Positions 1 through 10,558 of a stretch of 64,000 nucleotides of DNA are shown here, piece after piece (position 1 is the stretch's first letter; each line of letters opens with the position of its first letter). Source of the DNA: an uncultured Methanobrevibacter sp. (lineage in GTDB: Archaea > Methanobacteriota > Methanobacteria > Methanobacteriales > Methanobacteriaceae); NCBI RefSeq assembly GCF_947169325.1, contig NZ_CAMVPN010000003.1:1-64000 (forward strand), read 5' to 3'. The notes under the pieces were generated by a model. That model searched no databases. It saw nothing but the letters and a program-made list of their open reading frames with translations, and was not told the origin of the DNA. A program made the translations under genes and the position numbers.

Positions 1-1
1 T

Positions 2-583
2 GGATTCAACTATGATTCCAACTGCTATTTGATTGATAAGAAAATCTTGGTTGACACAGGTGCAGGCCATAACAGGGACTATCTCTTTTCCAAACTCCGC
101 GAAAACGGAGTCGAGCCTGAAGACATTGAATTGATAGTCAATACACACTGTCATTTCGATCATATCGGAGGAAATCATTTTTTCCCTAATGCAAAAATTG
201 CAGTTCACAGGCTTGATGCGATTTCAATCAGAAATGAGGATACTCTTGGAACATCAATGTCTGCCTTTGAAGGCGCTGACAATTCCAGGGTAGACATTGA
301 ACTTGAAGACGGCGATGAGATTGAAGATTTCAGGGTAATACACACTCCGGGCCATACCAGTGGTGGAATATGTCTGTGGGATGGTGAAAACCTAATCAGC
401 GGAGATACTATCTTCGCCGGTGGTGGTGTCGGAAGGATGGATATCGGAGGTGACTACAGCGACATGAAAAGCAGCGTTGAAAAGCTGATGGAATTGGATG
501 TCAAAAACATCTATCCTGGTCACGGTCCGATAGTGGAAAATAATGGAAAAGACCATATAAGATTGTCTTATTCCTATCTATAA
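2..583 (+). CDS. MBL-fold metallo-hydrolase (glyoxalase II-like), 5' end cut by window
   Basis: HCHFDHIGG metal-binding motif (THCHFDH), HTPGHT, GDTIF, PGHG; reading frame continues to the window edge upstream of the TTG at 29. Confidence 0.9.
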   Translation, partial: GFNYDSNCYLIDKKILVDTGAGHNRDYLFSKLRENGVEPEDIELIVNTHCHFDHIGGNHFFPNAKIAVHRLDAISIRNEDTLGTSMSAFEGADNSRVDIELEDGDEIEDFRVIHTPGHTSGGICLWDGENLISGDTIFAGGGVGRMDIGGDYSDMKSSVEKLMELDVKNIYPGHGPIVENNGKDHIRLSYSYL

Positions 584-1231
584 TTTCTCTAATTTTTTTG
601 ATACCTTTTGAATGTGGCCTCTTTTTACAAGCAGGGAAACCTTTTCCCCACGGCTTATGATGTTGTTGGCTTGTGGGATTACCAATTTCCCGTTATCGTA
701 AGTGGCGATAATGATGTATTCCTTGGTTGGTGAGATGTCCTTAAATCGTTTTCCGACAACCTTGTCATTTGTTATTGTCATTTCAATGATTTCAGCGTCA
801 CCTTCACCGAGGGTTGTTAGCTTTGATACTCTTGGGTTGGTAACATATTGCGCCAGATCTCTTGCTGCGCTGATTTCAGGACTGATTACTCTGTCAATTC
901 CAACTTCTTTGAACGCTTCCTCGTGATCAGGATTACTTACACGTGCGATAATGGTGTCAACATCATATTTTCTAACCAGAATGCATGAAAGCAGGTTAGC
1001 TTCGTCATTTCCGGTAGTTGCTATGAAATATTTTGCATCTTCAATATCTACTTCTTCAAGCAATTTGGAACTGGTTCCATTTCCGCAAATAACTAGTGCA
1101 TCAAGGTCGGATGCAATTTCAGCACATAATGTTTCGTCGTTTTCAATTAATGTAATGTCAAATCCTTCTTCAATCAATAAATTTGCTAGGGAAAGTCCAA
1201 CACGACCTCCTCCCATAATAATCGCATACAT
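578..1231 (-). CDS. trkA: TrkA-family potassium uptake regulatory protein (Rossmann NAD-binding + TrkA-C)
   Basis: N-terminal MYAIIMGGGRVGLSLANLL nucleotide-binding motif, TrkA_C-like tail; adjacent to trkH. Confidence 0.9.
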   Translation of the reverse strand: MYAIIMGGGRVGLSLANLLIEEGFDITLIENDETLCAEIASDLDALVICGNGTSSKLLEEVDIEDAKYFIATTGNDEANLLSCILVRKYDVDTIIARVSNPDHEEAFKEVGIDRVISPEISAARDLAQYVTNPRVSKLTTLGEGDAEIIEMTITNDKVVGKRFKDISPTKEYIIIATYDNGKLVIPQANNIISRGEKVSLLVKRGHIQKVSKKLEKL

Positions 1232-1285
1232 TAAATCGCCTCACTAACAATGAATAATCAATATTTATTTTTTAATAATATAAAT

Positions 1286-2719
1286 CTATCTTCTGAAAAT
1301 CTCGAAAAATGCTCTTAGTGTAATGAGCACAGGATATATTTCCAGCCTTCCTGTCCACATGTCGAACATGCTGATTATTTTAAGGACAGGATTTAGGGTG
1401 TGGTTGATGATTCCAAGCTCCAGACCGTTGTTTCCCTGAAGGGACATAGCTGCAAACAGGCTTCTGAACGGGTCATAGCCGAACAGGCAGAACATTGCCC
1501 AGGTGAACATGATGAACATCAGGTACAGTGTGATGAAGTTTCCGGATTGGGATATTGCCTTTTCAGGAATCTTGTGTCCTCTAAGTTTTATTGGCACAAC
1601 CCTTCCTTCCGGAGACATGATTTCTCTGATATGCCTGTAAATTCCTTTAAAGAAGGTAATCATCCTGACAAGCTTAATTGCACCTACTGTGGATCCGTTG
1701 GAACCTCCAGTCAGCATCAGGCACATTATGCAGATTATCACGAATGGCGGCCAGTTCGCCATTACCATCGGTGATGCAACGCTCGCTCCTGTTGTTGTAA
1801 TCGCTGAAGTTATTGTAAACAGCAGGTCGATAGGAACGATATTTGAGATGAAATAAAGCATCAGTGTAACGAATGCGATTACGCAGATGATGATTTTAAA
1901 TTGCAGGTCTTCAATCAGGGATTTTCCTTTTGTCCTTATGACCTTATAATGGACTAAAAAGCTTGTTGCACCTAGAATCATCAGGACAATTGAAATGAAA
2001 TAGATTAAATCATCCTGATAGAATCCCATATTGGCGTTTTTGATGCCCATTCCTCCGGTTGAGACAATGTGGAATGTGTTGCAGATGGAATCAAAAGCAG
2101 GCATTCCTGCAAGCATATAGAGGATTATTCCTGCAACGGTATAGATTACATAGATTTCCAAAGTCTTTTTAAGGGTTGTCTTGACACTTGGTTTAATGCG
2201 CTCATCTCTTGCTTCGGAGTGATAGAGTTTTGATGATACTGACCCTGGTTTTGTCAAAACCCCGATGACCATGACGACAACTCCCAAACCACCAATCCAC
2301 TGTTCCAAAGCTCTGAAAAATAATATGCTGTGTGGCAATATTTCAACATCTTCAAACATGGTTATTCCGGTTCCGGTCAATGCTGACATGCTTTCAAAAA
2401 CAGCATCGATTGGAGGCATATGAGTTGCAAGCATAAAGACAAGGCCTCCAATAAAACTGGCCCACAGCCATGCAAAGGATGAAATCATCATCCCGTGCTT
2501 GAGCCTCATTTTTTTATAAGTGGAATTTTCAAAATACTTTAAGAAAAAACATCCAAGCAGCACGGAAATCGTCGCAGGGATAACAAAACTGATGATATCA
2601 AACTCAAAATAAATCAGATCAAAAATCAGAGGAACCAGGCACATCACTCCAATTCCTATCATGATTAATCCGGAGTTTTTTGCAACAATAAGCAAATCAG
2701 TTTTGGTTATATATCTCAT
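1286..2719 (-). CDS. trkH: TrkH-family potassium uptake membrane protein
   Basis: Multi-TM protein with repeated selectivity-like segments (SALTGTGITMF, FHIVSTGGMGI, TTTGASVAS, GGSNGSTVGAIKLVR). Confidence 0.9.
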   Translation of the reverse strand: MRYITKTDLLIVAKNSGLIMIGIGVMCLVPLIFDLIYFEFDIISFVIPATISVLLGCFFLKYFENSTYKKMRLKHGMMISSFAWLWASFIGGLVFMLATHMPPIDAVFESMSALTGTGITMFEDVEILPHSILFFRALEQWIGGLGVVVMVIGVLTKPGSVSSKLYHSEARDERIKPSVKTTLKKTLEIYVIYTVAGIILYMLAGMPAFDSICNTFHIVSTGGMGIKNANMGFYQDDLIYFISIVLMILGATSFLVHYKVIRTKGKSLIEDLQFKIIICVIAFVTLMLYFISNIVPIDLLFTITSAITTTGASVASPMVMANWPPFVIICIMCLMLTGGSNGSTVGAIKLVRMITFFKGIYRHIREIMSPEGRVVPIKLRGHKIPEKAISQSGNFITLYLMFIMFTWAMFCLFGYDPFRSLFAAMSLQGNNGLELGIINHTLNPVLKIISMFDMWTGRLEIYPVLITLRAFFEIFRR

Positions 2720-2797
2720 TAATCTAATAATTTGGACAAATATCTATATAAATTTTTAAGTATTATGAATTAGATAGGTAATATTGAAGATGATAAT

Positions 2798-3856
2798 ATG
2801 GACCGTAAGACAATATTGTTATTGGGCGTAAGTGTTCTTATTTTGGTCGTAATGCTGTGGTTTGTAGGTATCGATCAGGTAATATCTGCTTTGAAAATGG
2901 CGAATCCTGTTATAATTGCATTGGCTATAGCTACTCAGGTTTTCACTTACTTTTTATACACTTTGAGATGGCAAATTCTAAATAGGCTGACCGATATGGA
3001 CATTGGATTTAAAAAGTTGCTTCCAATGGTTTTAGTGGGTCTGGCCGTCAATAACATCACTCCATCCGGACGTGGCGGGGGAGAGCCTGTAAGAGCATAT
3101 CTGCTGTCCCAATCAAACGACAATTATCATTTTGAAGATGCATTCGCAACCGTTGTTGCCGACAGGGCTTTGGATACATTTCCTTTCGTCGTGCTTGCGG
3201 CAATCACAATCGCTTCCATGACTCTTTTCTTTGATTTTGACTTATGGCTGATTGTCGTGATGGTTTTGGCAGTAATTGTAATCGTGGCAATACTGATAAT
3301 GCTTATCTACATGTGCATCAATCCAGGATTTGGTCATAGGGTTGACGGTTGGATTATATGTCTTGTCAGACGCTTTTACAAGAAAAATTCCGAAAGTCTG
3401 GAAAACAGGATACATGAAGCCATATTCGGTTTTCAAGAGACCATGAAATTATTAATCTCAAACAAAAGGGGTCTGGCCATTACATTGACATTATCATTTA
3501 TAATTTGGATTTTTGAAATTGTAAGGGTTTATCTGGTATTTTTGGCTTTTGGAGCTAATGTTAATCTTATCGTAATTGGTGAAGTGTTTATTGTAGCCTG
3601 TTTGGTTGGAATGATTCCTCTTCTTCCTGGTGGTCTCGGCGCCATTGACGGTTTGATGATTGTATTTTATTCAGCAGCAGGAATTTCAGCTTCAATAAGT
3701 GCTGCAGCAACAGTCGTTGAAAGATTGATTTCATTTTGGATGACTACCATAATTGGTATGGTGCTGATGCCTTACTACGGGTCTGACGTTTTAGCTAAAA
3801 TTTCATCCAGTTCTCCCGAAGAGCTTAAGGAAGGCGAAGCTGAAAGCGAAGATTGA
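2798..3856 (+). CDS. Lysylphosphatidylglycerol synthase TM region/UPF0104 flippase-like membrane protein
   Basis: NNITPSGRGGGEPVRAYLL and PLLPGGLGAIDGLMI motifs typical of the family; 8-9 TM. Confidence 0.85.
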   Translation: MDRKTILLLGVSVLILVVMLWFVGIDQVISALKMANPVIIALAIATQVFTYFLYTLRWQILNRLTDMDIGFKKLLPMVLVGLAVNNITPSGRGGGEPVRAYLLSQSNDNYHFEDAFATVVADRALDTFPFVVLAAITIASMTLFFDFDLWLIVVMVLAVIVIVAILIMLIYMCINPGFGHRVDGWIICLVRRFYKKNSESLENRIHEAIFGFQETMKLLISNKRGLAITLTLSFIIWIFEIVRVYLVFLAFGANVNLIVIGEVFIVACLVGMIPLLPGGLGAIDGLMIVFYSAAGISASISAAATVVERLISFWMTTIIGMVLMPYYGSDVLAKISSSSPEELKEGEAESED

Positions 3857-3904
3857 TATTTTTATATTTTTCAGCCGGTCAATGTGATTTAATTTAGCCA
3901 CATT

Positions 3905-4195
3905 GACATTAACGTTTGCGTTCTGCGATTTTGGTCATGTTTTTCTTTGGGGATATATATCCTAATCTTTTTTTGGATTTGTTTTTGGAAATGCCGGTCG
4001 TTAATGTGGTTTGGCATTGACATTGGGGTTTTCAAATCGCTGCCGTTAATGTCGATTTGTAGTTTAACAGGCGGTTTTGACATTAACGTTTGCGTTTTGC
4101 GATTTTTGTCATGATTTGGTTTTAAAACGTCATCGTTAATGTGGTTTGACATTGACATTTGGGTTTTCAAATCGTTGCCGTTAATGTCATTTGAT
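3905..4195. repeat. Imperfect duplicated intergenic repeat upstream of ftr
   Basis: GACATTAACGTTTGCGTT(C/T)TGCGATTTT(G/T)GTCATG at 3905 and 4079; TCGTTAATGTGGTTTG(G/A)CATTGACATT(G/T)GGGTTTTCAAATCG(C/T)TGCCGTTAATGTC at 3998 and 4133. Confidence 0.85.
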
Positions 4196-4324
4196 TGATT
4201 TCAAACGATTTGAATTAAATAGAAAACTTTATTTTAATAATGAAATATATCTTTAAATGTTATAGAAATTAGTTTAATTAATAGTTTTTTTAATCTAATT
4301 TTTAACGAAATTAATGGTGAAAAA

Positions 4325-5209
4325 ATGGAAATCAATGGTGTAAAAATACAAGAAACCTTTGCTGAAGGTTTTGGAATTAAAGTATCTAGATTGATTATTA
4401 CTGCAGCTACTAAACATTTAGCTAAAATTGCAGCTACTGAAGCTACAGGATTTGCTACTTCAGTTATCGGATGTCCTGCAGAAGCAGGTATTGACCAATA
4501 TGTTCCTCCAACTGAAACTCCAGATGGAAGACCTGGTTACGCAATCATGATTTGCCACATGTCTAAAAAATCTTTAGGCGGACAAATTATGGATAGGATT
4601 GGACAATGTGTTTTAACTGCTCCTACTGCAGCAGCATTCAATGCTCTTGAAAGTGAAGAATCCTTCCCAACCGGAAAACAACTCAAATTCTTCGGTGACG
4701 GATACGAAACAGAAAAAGAAGTAAACGGCAAAAAAATGCATGTAATTCCTATTATGTCCGGTGACTTCTTAGTGGAAGATGAAATGGGATGTAAAGATGG
4801 AGTAGCTGGTGGAAACTTCTTCATCATGGCTGACAGTCAAATGGCTTCCATTGTTGCTGCTGAAGCAGCTGTTGACGCTATTCACGCTGTTGCTGGTGTA
4901 ATTACTCCGTTCTCTGGTGGTATGGTTGCATCTGGTTCCAAAACAGGTTCCAAATACTCTTTCATGAGTGCATCTACCAACGAAAAAGAATGTGTAACTT
5001 TAAAAGATCAAGTAGAAACTGAATTGCCAGAAAACGTATTCGGAAATATGGAAATCGTTATTGATGGTGTAGATGAAGAATCCGTTAAAGCTGCTATGAA
5101 AGCAGGTATTGAAGCTGCTTGTCAAGTACCTGGTGTTCTTGAAATCGGCGCAGGTAACTACGGTGGAAGCTTAGGTCCTTACCAAATCCACTTACAAGAC
5201 TTATTCTAG
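4325..5209 (+). CDS. ftr: Formylmethanofuran--tetrahydromethanopterin N-formyltransferase
   Basis: Full-length match to remembered Ftr sequence ([27 protein letters not shown]...[16 protein letters not shown]). Confidence 0.97.
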   Translation: MEINGVKIQETFAEGFGIKVSRLIITAATKHLAKIAATEATGFATSVIGCPAEAGIDQYVPPTETPDGRPGYAIMICHMSKKSLGGQIMDRIGQCVLTAPTAAAFNALESEESFPTGKQLKFFGDGYETEKEVNGKKMHVIPIMSGDFLVEDEMGCKDGVAGGNFFIMADSQMASIVAAEAAVDAIHAVAGVITPFSGGMVASGSKTGSKYSFMSASTNEKECVTLKDQVETELPENVFGNMEIVIDGVDEESVKAAMKAGIEAACQVPGVLEIGAGNYGGSLGPYQIHLQDLF

Positions 5210-5237
5210 AGAGTTTCACTCTCTCACTTTCTTTTTT
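5209..5237 (+). terminator. Hairpin + T-run terminator of ftr
   Basis: GAGAGT-TTC-ACTCTC followed by T-rich tract immediately after the ftr stop. Confidence 0.65.
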
Positions 5238-5250
5238 TGATAAAACTTGA

Positions 5251-6381
5251 TTATTTGATATTTTTCTTTGTTATCTCAGCCACTTCTTTTTTGGTCAAGT
5301 TTATTCCGAGTATCTCTTCGTGCTTTTCCAATTCATCAATCAGTTTACGGAATGTGGCACGGTCAGGGCCTGAAATGATATGGGAATGGGTATTGTTCAC
5401 GATCCTATACAGATTTTCGATGGCTTCCTTTTGGTCTGTGTTCTTTTCAAGATAATCCCTAAATTGCTTGCCGTCTTTAATGTCCATCGTATTTATCCTT
5501 CGTGTCAAGGGGGTTTCGATTCCAGGCAAGTGGTATTGTATGTTTTCCAGATTGCATCCATGTTTGCTGATTATTTTAAATTCGTCATAAAGTTCATCTA
5601 CAGTATGCCTGACGGTCAATTTCAGGATATGTGGTCTTGTTGATTCGAAATAGAGGTCTTTTCCTCCAATCAATTCCGGAGACACGATTTTATCCGCACC
5701 TGCCTTTCTGAGCCTTGAGTAGTTTTCCTCTTTGCTGGCTCTTGATACAATCCATGCGTCGGGATTGCTTTCACGGATTGTTAAAACTATAAACAGATTG
5801 GTAACGTCATCTCCTGTGCTTATTATCACGCTTCTGCATTTTTCACCTGCCAGCTTTGAAATCAAGTCGTCTTCAGTAGCGTCTTTGTGTATTGTGACTA
5901 CTGAATCGCTGTCCTCAATCTCTTCAAGTAGCTCTTCATTCTTTTCAAACAATATGACGTTCTGATTTCTTTTGGTCAGCTCTTCAAAGACCACTTTTCC
6001 AACCCTTCCGTAACCGCAAAGAATATAATAATCATCCATATTTTCAATTGCCTTCATTTTCATAGCTCCTTTTGAATATTCTCTCATTTTTTCCTGGAAA
6101 TTTGTTATAATAATGTTAAATACATAGGCAAGCAGTGCAACTCCTCCCAATGCAAGTGTTGTTGCAAATATCTTTTGAATTCCGGTGGTTGGGGTAAAGT
6201 CTCCATATCCTACCGTTGCCATGGTAATTACCGAATAATAAATTGAATCAATCAGATTTAAACCCATTATAAAATAAGAACCTACAATTCCATAAATAAA
6301 TAAGGCGACAATCAGTATTATGCCTGTTGTAACATATTTTGTAGGCAATGTCTTTAGAAGTTTTATGGTAATCTTTCTCAT
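5251..6381 (-). CDS. Potassium channel with RCK (TrkA-N/C) domains, MthK/Kch-like
   Basis: Pore motif TMATVGYGDFTP followed by RCK Rossmann CGYGRVGKVVFEEL. Confidence 0.93.
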   Translation of the reverse strand: MRKITIKLLKTLPTKYVTTGIILIVALFIYGIVGSYFIMGLNLIDSIYYSVITMATVGYGDFTPTTGIQKIFATTLALGGVALLAYVFNIIITNFQEKMREYSKGAMKMKAIENMDDYYILCGYGRVGKVVFEELTKRNQNVILFEKNEELLEEIEDSDSVVTIHKDATEDDLISKLAGEKCRSVIISTGDDVTNLFIVLTIRESNPDAWIVSRASKEENYSRLRKAGADKIVSPELIGGKDLYFESTRPHILKLTVRHTVDELYDEFKIISKHGCNLENIQYHLPGIETPLTRRINTMDIKDGKQFRDYLEKNTDQKEAIENLYRIVNNTHSHIISGPDRATFRKLIDELEKHEEILGINLTKKEVAEITKKNIK

Positions 6382-6451
6382 ATGTATTTCCCTTAAATTA
6401 AGATAATTATATTTATTTTAAATACTCATATTTTAACTTAAAGGTGATTTT

Positions 6452-7993
6452 GTGGACCCGATAGATATGATGGTAACTGATTATAATTGTGAATATTTAG
6501 GTTTATCCCGCTTATGCTTGATGGAATCTGCCGGAAAGTCTCTGGCAGAAGAGGTGGGTAAGATTGCAGTCTATACATTCTCAAAACCTGTCAAGGTTGT
6601 AATTTTTACTGGCTCCGGCGGAAACGGAGGGGACGGCTTTGTTGCAGCACGCTATCTTTTAAACAGAGGCTATGATGTTGACATCTACATGCTGAAGGAG
6701 AATATTCACTCGGCCGAGGCCCGCACAAACTTTGAGATACTGATGAACATGATTCCCCGTCTGTCCCGCCTGAACGTTTACAGTCTAAAGACATTGGATG
6801 ACATTAACGGTTGCGAAGTTGCAAAAAGCCATGATTCAGAGTTCATCATTGTCGACGGGCTTCTGGGAACAGGAATCAGGGGAAGTCTCCAGACCAACAT
6901 CCGAAGGGCCATCGAAATCATAAACGACTCCAAAGGAATCAAAATCAGTGTTGACGTGCCGTCAGGAATGGATCCTCTGACAGGTAATGTGGATGACTTG
7001 GCTGTTGTTCCGGATTATACAATCAGCTTTCACAAAATCAAGACTGGAGTTAGAAACGCCGAAGAGGAAGTAGTAGGGGGACTTGTAACTGCAGACATTG
7101 GAATTCCGATTGAAGCGGAATACTTTATAAGTTACGGTGATTTTTTAAGGATTAAGAACAGAAGCGAGGATTCGCATAAGGGAAACAACGGCAGGATTTT
7201 AGTTGTTGGGGGAAGCAAGGACTATTCAGGCGCTCCAGCTATTGCAGGAATGGCTGCAATCGGTGCAGGTGCAGACCTGGTTTATGTTGCCGCTCCCGAA
7301 AAGGCGGCTGAGGCCATCAAGTCAACCTCTCCGGATTTAATTGTAAAATCCCTTGAGGGAGATAAGCTGACATTGGTGCATTTGGATGAAATTTTTGAAT
7401 TGTCTGAGAAAGTGGATGCGGTTTTAGTCGGTCCGGGCTCAGGAATTGATGAGGAAACCTCAAAGCTCTTCAATGTGCTGGCTGCAAAAATCAAAAAACC
7501 TGTGGTATTTGATGCGGATGCCCTAAAGCAGGTTGAAATGTCATTGGTTAAAAACCGTGAAGATATTATACTGACTCCACATATTTTCGAGTTCAAATCA
7601 TTCTTCAACGTTTCTGATGACTTGAAACTGGACATCGCTTCCTATGATTTCGCCAAGGTCGATGAAAACGTAACCGAGTTTCAAAAAATCACTCGCCGGA
7701 TTAAGGGTTCGGTGATTGTCAAAGGCCACTATGACCTGATTTTGTCAGGCACCAAATTCAGAATCAACAAGTCCGGCAATGCCGGAATGACTGTTGGAGG
7801 CACCGGTGATGCGCTTGCAGGAATAGCTGCAGGTTTGCTCTCACAGGGTCTAAGTGCATTTGATTCTTCATGTCTTGCGGCATTCATCAACGGCCTTGCA
7901 GGCGATGAAGCATTTAATGAGAAAGGAAACGGCTTTTCAGCAACAGATTTGGTTTCATACATCGGCAGTGTGATTAAAGATGGATTATGTTAA
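6452..7993 (+). CDS. nnr: Bifunctional NAD(P)H-hydrate epimerase / ADP-dependent dehydratase
   Basis: GSGGNGGDGFVAARYL (YjeF-N), DVPSGMDP, GNAGMTVGGTGDALAGIAAGLL (carbohydrate-kinase-like domain); GTG start. Confidence 0.93.
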   Translation: MDPIDMMVTDYNCEYLGLSRLCLMESAGKSLAEEVGKIAVYTFSKPVKVVIFTGSGGNGGDGFVAARYLLNRGYDVDIYMLKENIHSAEARTNFEILMNMIPRLSRLNVYSLKTLDDINGCEVAKSHDSEFIIVDGLLGTGIRGSLQTNIRRAIEIINDSKGIKISVDVPSGMDPLTGNVDDLAVVPDYTISFHKIKTGVRNAEEEVVGGLVTADIGIPIEAEYFISYGDFLRIKNRSEDSHKGNNGRILVVGGSKDYSGAPAIAGMAAIGAGADLVYVAAPEKAAEAIKSTSPDLIVKSLEGDKLTLVHLDEIFELSEKVDAVLVGPGSGIDEETSKLFNVLAAKIKKPVVFDADALKQVEMSLVKNREDIILTPHIFEFKSFFNVSDDLKLDIASYDFAKVDENVTEFQKITRRIKGSVIVKGHYDLILSGTKFRINKSGNAGMTVGGTGDALAGIAAGLLSQGLSAFDSSCLAAFINGLAGDEAFNEKGNGFSATDLVSYIGSVIKDGLC

Positions 7994-8708
7994 GGGGATT
8001 TTCAGGGCAAGGCCGAACAGGTTCATTGCAGAAGTTGAAGTGGAGGGCGAATTGGAAATAGCGCATGTGCCGAATACCGGACGCTGCAAAGAGCTTCTCA
8101 TTGACGGTGCTGCGGTTTGGCTAAAGCCATCCGACAATCCGAACAGAAAGACAAAATATTCTCTGCATTTCGTTGAAAACAAGGGGGTGCTGGTATCACT
8201 TTACTCCCAGCAGGCCAACAGCATTGTATATGATGCAATCATTGACGGCAAAATAAAGGAGCTTGCAGGCTATGATTTTCACCAAAGGGAAAAGACAGTT
8301 GAAAACTCCCGCATAGACATATACCTGGCAAACCGTGAAGACAACTGCTGCGGAATGAACTTTTTAACCGAACCCTGCTATGTTGAAGTCAAAGGAGTCA
8401 CACTGATAGTTGACGGTGAGGCCAGATTTCCGGATGCTCCGACAGAGAGGGGTGCAAAACACATGAAAGAACTGATTAAGCTTAAAAAGGATGGAAACCG
8501 CTGTGCGGTGTTTTTCCTAATTCAGCATCCTGCAGGAAAGTTCTTCAGGCCGAACTGGGAAAACGACCCTAATTTCTCAAAAACATTAAATGAAGCACAT
8601 GAAGCGGGCGTTGAAATACTTGTATATCGCTGCGATAACCGGTTGGATGGAATTGAATTGATTGCTGAACCTTTGGACTTTGATTTGAATCCTCCCGAAG
8701 CAGATTAG
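7980..8708 (+). CDS. sfsA: DNA/RNA nuclease SfsA
   Basis: FRARPNRF, HVPNTGRCKELL, EVKGVTL, FPDAPTERGAKHMKEL motifs; overlaps end of nnr. Confidence 0.93.
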   Translation: MDYVKGIFRARPNRFIAEVEVEGELEIAHVPNTGRCKELLIDGAAVWLKPSDNPNRKTKYSLHFVENKGVLVSLYSQQANSIVYDAIIDGKIKELAGYDFHQREKTVENSRIDIYLANREDNCCGMNFLTEPCYVEVKGVTLIVDGEARFPDAPTERGAKHMKELIKLKKDGNRCAVFFLIQHPAGKFFRPNWENDPNFSKTLNEAHEAGVEILVYRCDNRLDGIELIAEPLDFDLNPPEAD

Positions 8709-8823
8709 AATCTTGAAAAAATTGTCAGTCATTAGTTTTTTAATTTGTCTACATTAAATATATAAGTCATATTTGAGTTAAATTATTAATATCAATAAAT
8801 ATTGATTTTTGGAGATTTTTCTA

Positions 8824-9639
8824 ATGGATTTGAATAGTGAAAAATATTGGGAAACCAGATTCCAGACAGACTGGAAATCAAGGCATGGTGTAGAACAGAC
8901 TGTATTGCACTATGAAACAATAGTGGAGCATTTGCCGGAGTATATCATAGAATCAATCAGGCAAAACTCATACACGATTTGCGATATGGGTTGTGGTTTG
9001 GGCGAAGGAGTGGTGGAACTTCAAAAAACATTTTCCTCTTCCACAGTTTTTGGAATTGATTTCTCCCAAACTGCCGTTGATGAGGCAAATGAGAAATACG
9101 GCTCAGAAAGCCGCAAGTTTATCAAGGGCGACATTCTCAACAATGATAAATATTTTGACGTTATTGTTCTTTCACATGTCATAGAACACTTTAAAAATCC
9201 ATTTGAAATTCTAAAATCCCTTTCACATTATTCCAAATATCTTATTGTTGCAGTCCCATTTAGGGAGAAAAACATGTGCGATGAACATGAATTCAGATTC
9301 GTCTACTCTTCATTTCCCCTTAAAATCGACAACAAATCTTTAATGTTTTATAAGGAAATTCCGCCAATGTTTTTTGAAGCGGGCAATTACACTGTACAGG
9401 AACAGATGCTTGTTGTTTATGCAAATGAGGAGTTATCCGGGGGCCACACTCTTGCAAATTTCCATTCATATTATGATGAAAAGCTTGAGTTGGATGCAAC
9501 AATAAAGAAACTCAAAAAATTCGAGTCAAAACTGAAAAAAACCAATTCCAAATTAAAAAAGGAAAATAATCATTTCAAATCAACCAAAGCCTATAAATTT
9601 TGGCAAGTCTATGCCAATTTGAAGAAAAAGCTCTTCTGA
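8824..9639 (+). CDS. Class I SAM-dependent methyltransferase with coiled-coil C-terminus
   Basis: CDMGCGLGEGVVEL, IDFSQTAV, VLSHVIEHFKNP; ATG at 8824 preceded by GGAG. Confidence 0.85.
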   Translation: MDLNSEKYWETRFQTDWKSRHGVEQTVLHYETIVEHLPEYIIESIRQNSYTICDMGCGLGEGVVELQKTFSSSTVFGIDFSQTAVDEANEKYGSESRKFIKGDILNNDKYFDVIVLSHVIEHFKNPFEILKSLSHYSKYLIVAVPFREKNMCDEHEFRFVYSSFPLKIDNKSLMFYKEIPPMFFEAGNYTVQEQMLVVYANEELSGGHTLANFHSYYDEKLELDATIKKLKKFESKLKKTNSKLKKENNHFKSTKAYKFWQVYANLKKKLF

Positions 9640-10371
9640 TTATTTTGAAATTTCAATTTGGCTTAAAGTCTCTCCGATAGCGTCGTTAATGACTAAGCTT
9701 GCAATATTGTCATATTGCGTTTCGCTTTTGTTTATCAAAACAAGATTTTTGCCGTTGAAGTAATTAATCAGTCCTGCTGCAGGATACACCACAAGTGAAG
9801 TCCCGCCAATGATTAACGTTTCCGCATTGGAGATGTAATCGATTGCAAAGCTTAACACGGCATTGTTCAACGGCTCTTCATAAAGCACCACATCAGGCTT
9901 CACGATTCCGCCGCATTCACACCTTGGAATGCCGTCACTTTCTAAAATGTAATCTAAACCGTATTCCTTACCGCAGATCTGGCAATAGTTTCTGTGAATG
10001 GATCCGTGAAGTTCTAAAACTTCTCTGCTTCCAGCCTTCTGATGAAGTCCGTCGATGTTTTGTGTTATAACTGCTTTTAATTTGCCTGCCTTTTCAAGAT
10101 TTGCCAGTGCAATATGCGCAGGATTTGGCTCTGCATCCTTGAAAACTAATGTGTCCTTATAATACTCGAAGAATTCTTCGGTATGGTCCAAATAGTAACT
10201 GTGTGAAACAAGGTTTTCAGGTGTGTCTCCATATTTTTCCAGACTCTTGAAGATTCCGCTTTCAGAGCGAAAATCCGGAATTCCACTTTCTGTTGACACG
10301 CCTGCCCCTCCGAAAAACACGATGTTGTCGGAAGAGTCAATTATTTCCTGCAGTTGGTTGATTTTAGACAT
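9640..10371 (-). CDS. cobB: NAD-dependent protein deacylase (Sir2/CobB)
   Basis: GAGVSTESGIPDFRS, TQNIDGLHQKAG, HGS, paired Cys (CQIC...CECGG). Confidence 0.93.
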   Translation of the reverse strand: MSKINQLQEIIDSSDNIVFFGGAGVSTESGIPDFRSESGIFKSLEKYGDTPENLVSHSYYLDHTEEFFEYYKDTLVFKDAEPNPAHIALANLEKAGKLKAVITQNIDGLHQKAGSREVLELHGSIHRNYCQICGKEYGLDYILESDGIPRCECGGIVKPDVVLYEEPLNNAVLSFAIDYISNAETLIIGGTSLVVYPAAGLINYFNGKNLVLINKSETQYDNIASLVINDAIGETLSQIEISK

Positions 10372-10558
10372 GATATTGTTTATGTAACTGTTTCGTATTT
10401 ATTTTTTTCCAAGTCAAAATTGTTTTCTCAATGTAAAATTGCTTAAATCTTATTAAATTAATTTTAAAGCATTAAATTGCTCTAAAAGATAACATAATAC
10501 TTTATATTAAATGGAAACATAATATAATGTGTTCACTAGATTATCGCGATGTCTATTG

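Noticed and set aside
1400-1774. 124-aa plus-strand ORF antisense to trkH
   Set aside because: Overlaps a well-supported transporter gene; no homology recognised
6795-6815. GACATTAACGGTTGCG inside nnr resembling the ftr-upstream repeat
   Set aside because: Encodes an in-frame DINGCE peptide; similar GACATTAACG strings occur in several genes as ordinary Asp-Ile-Asn codons
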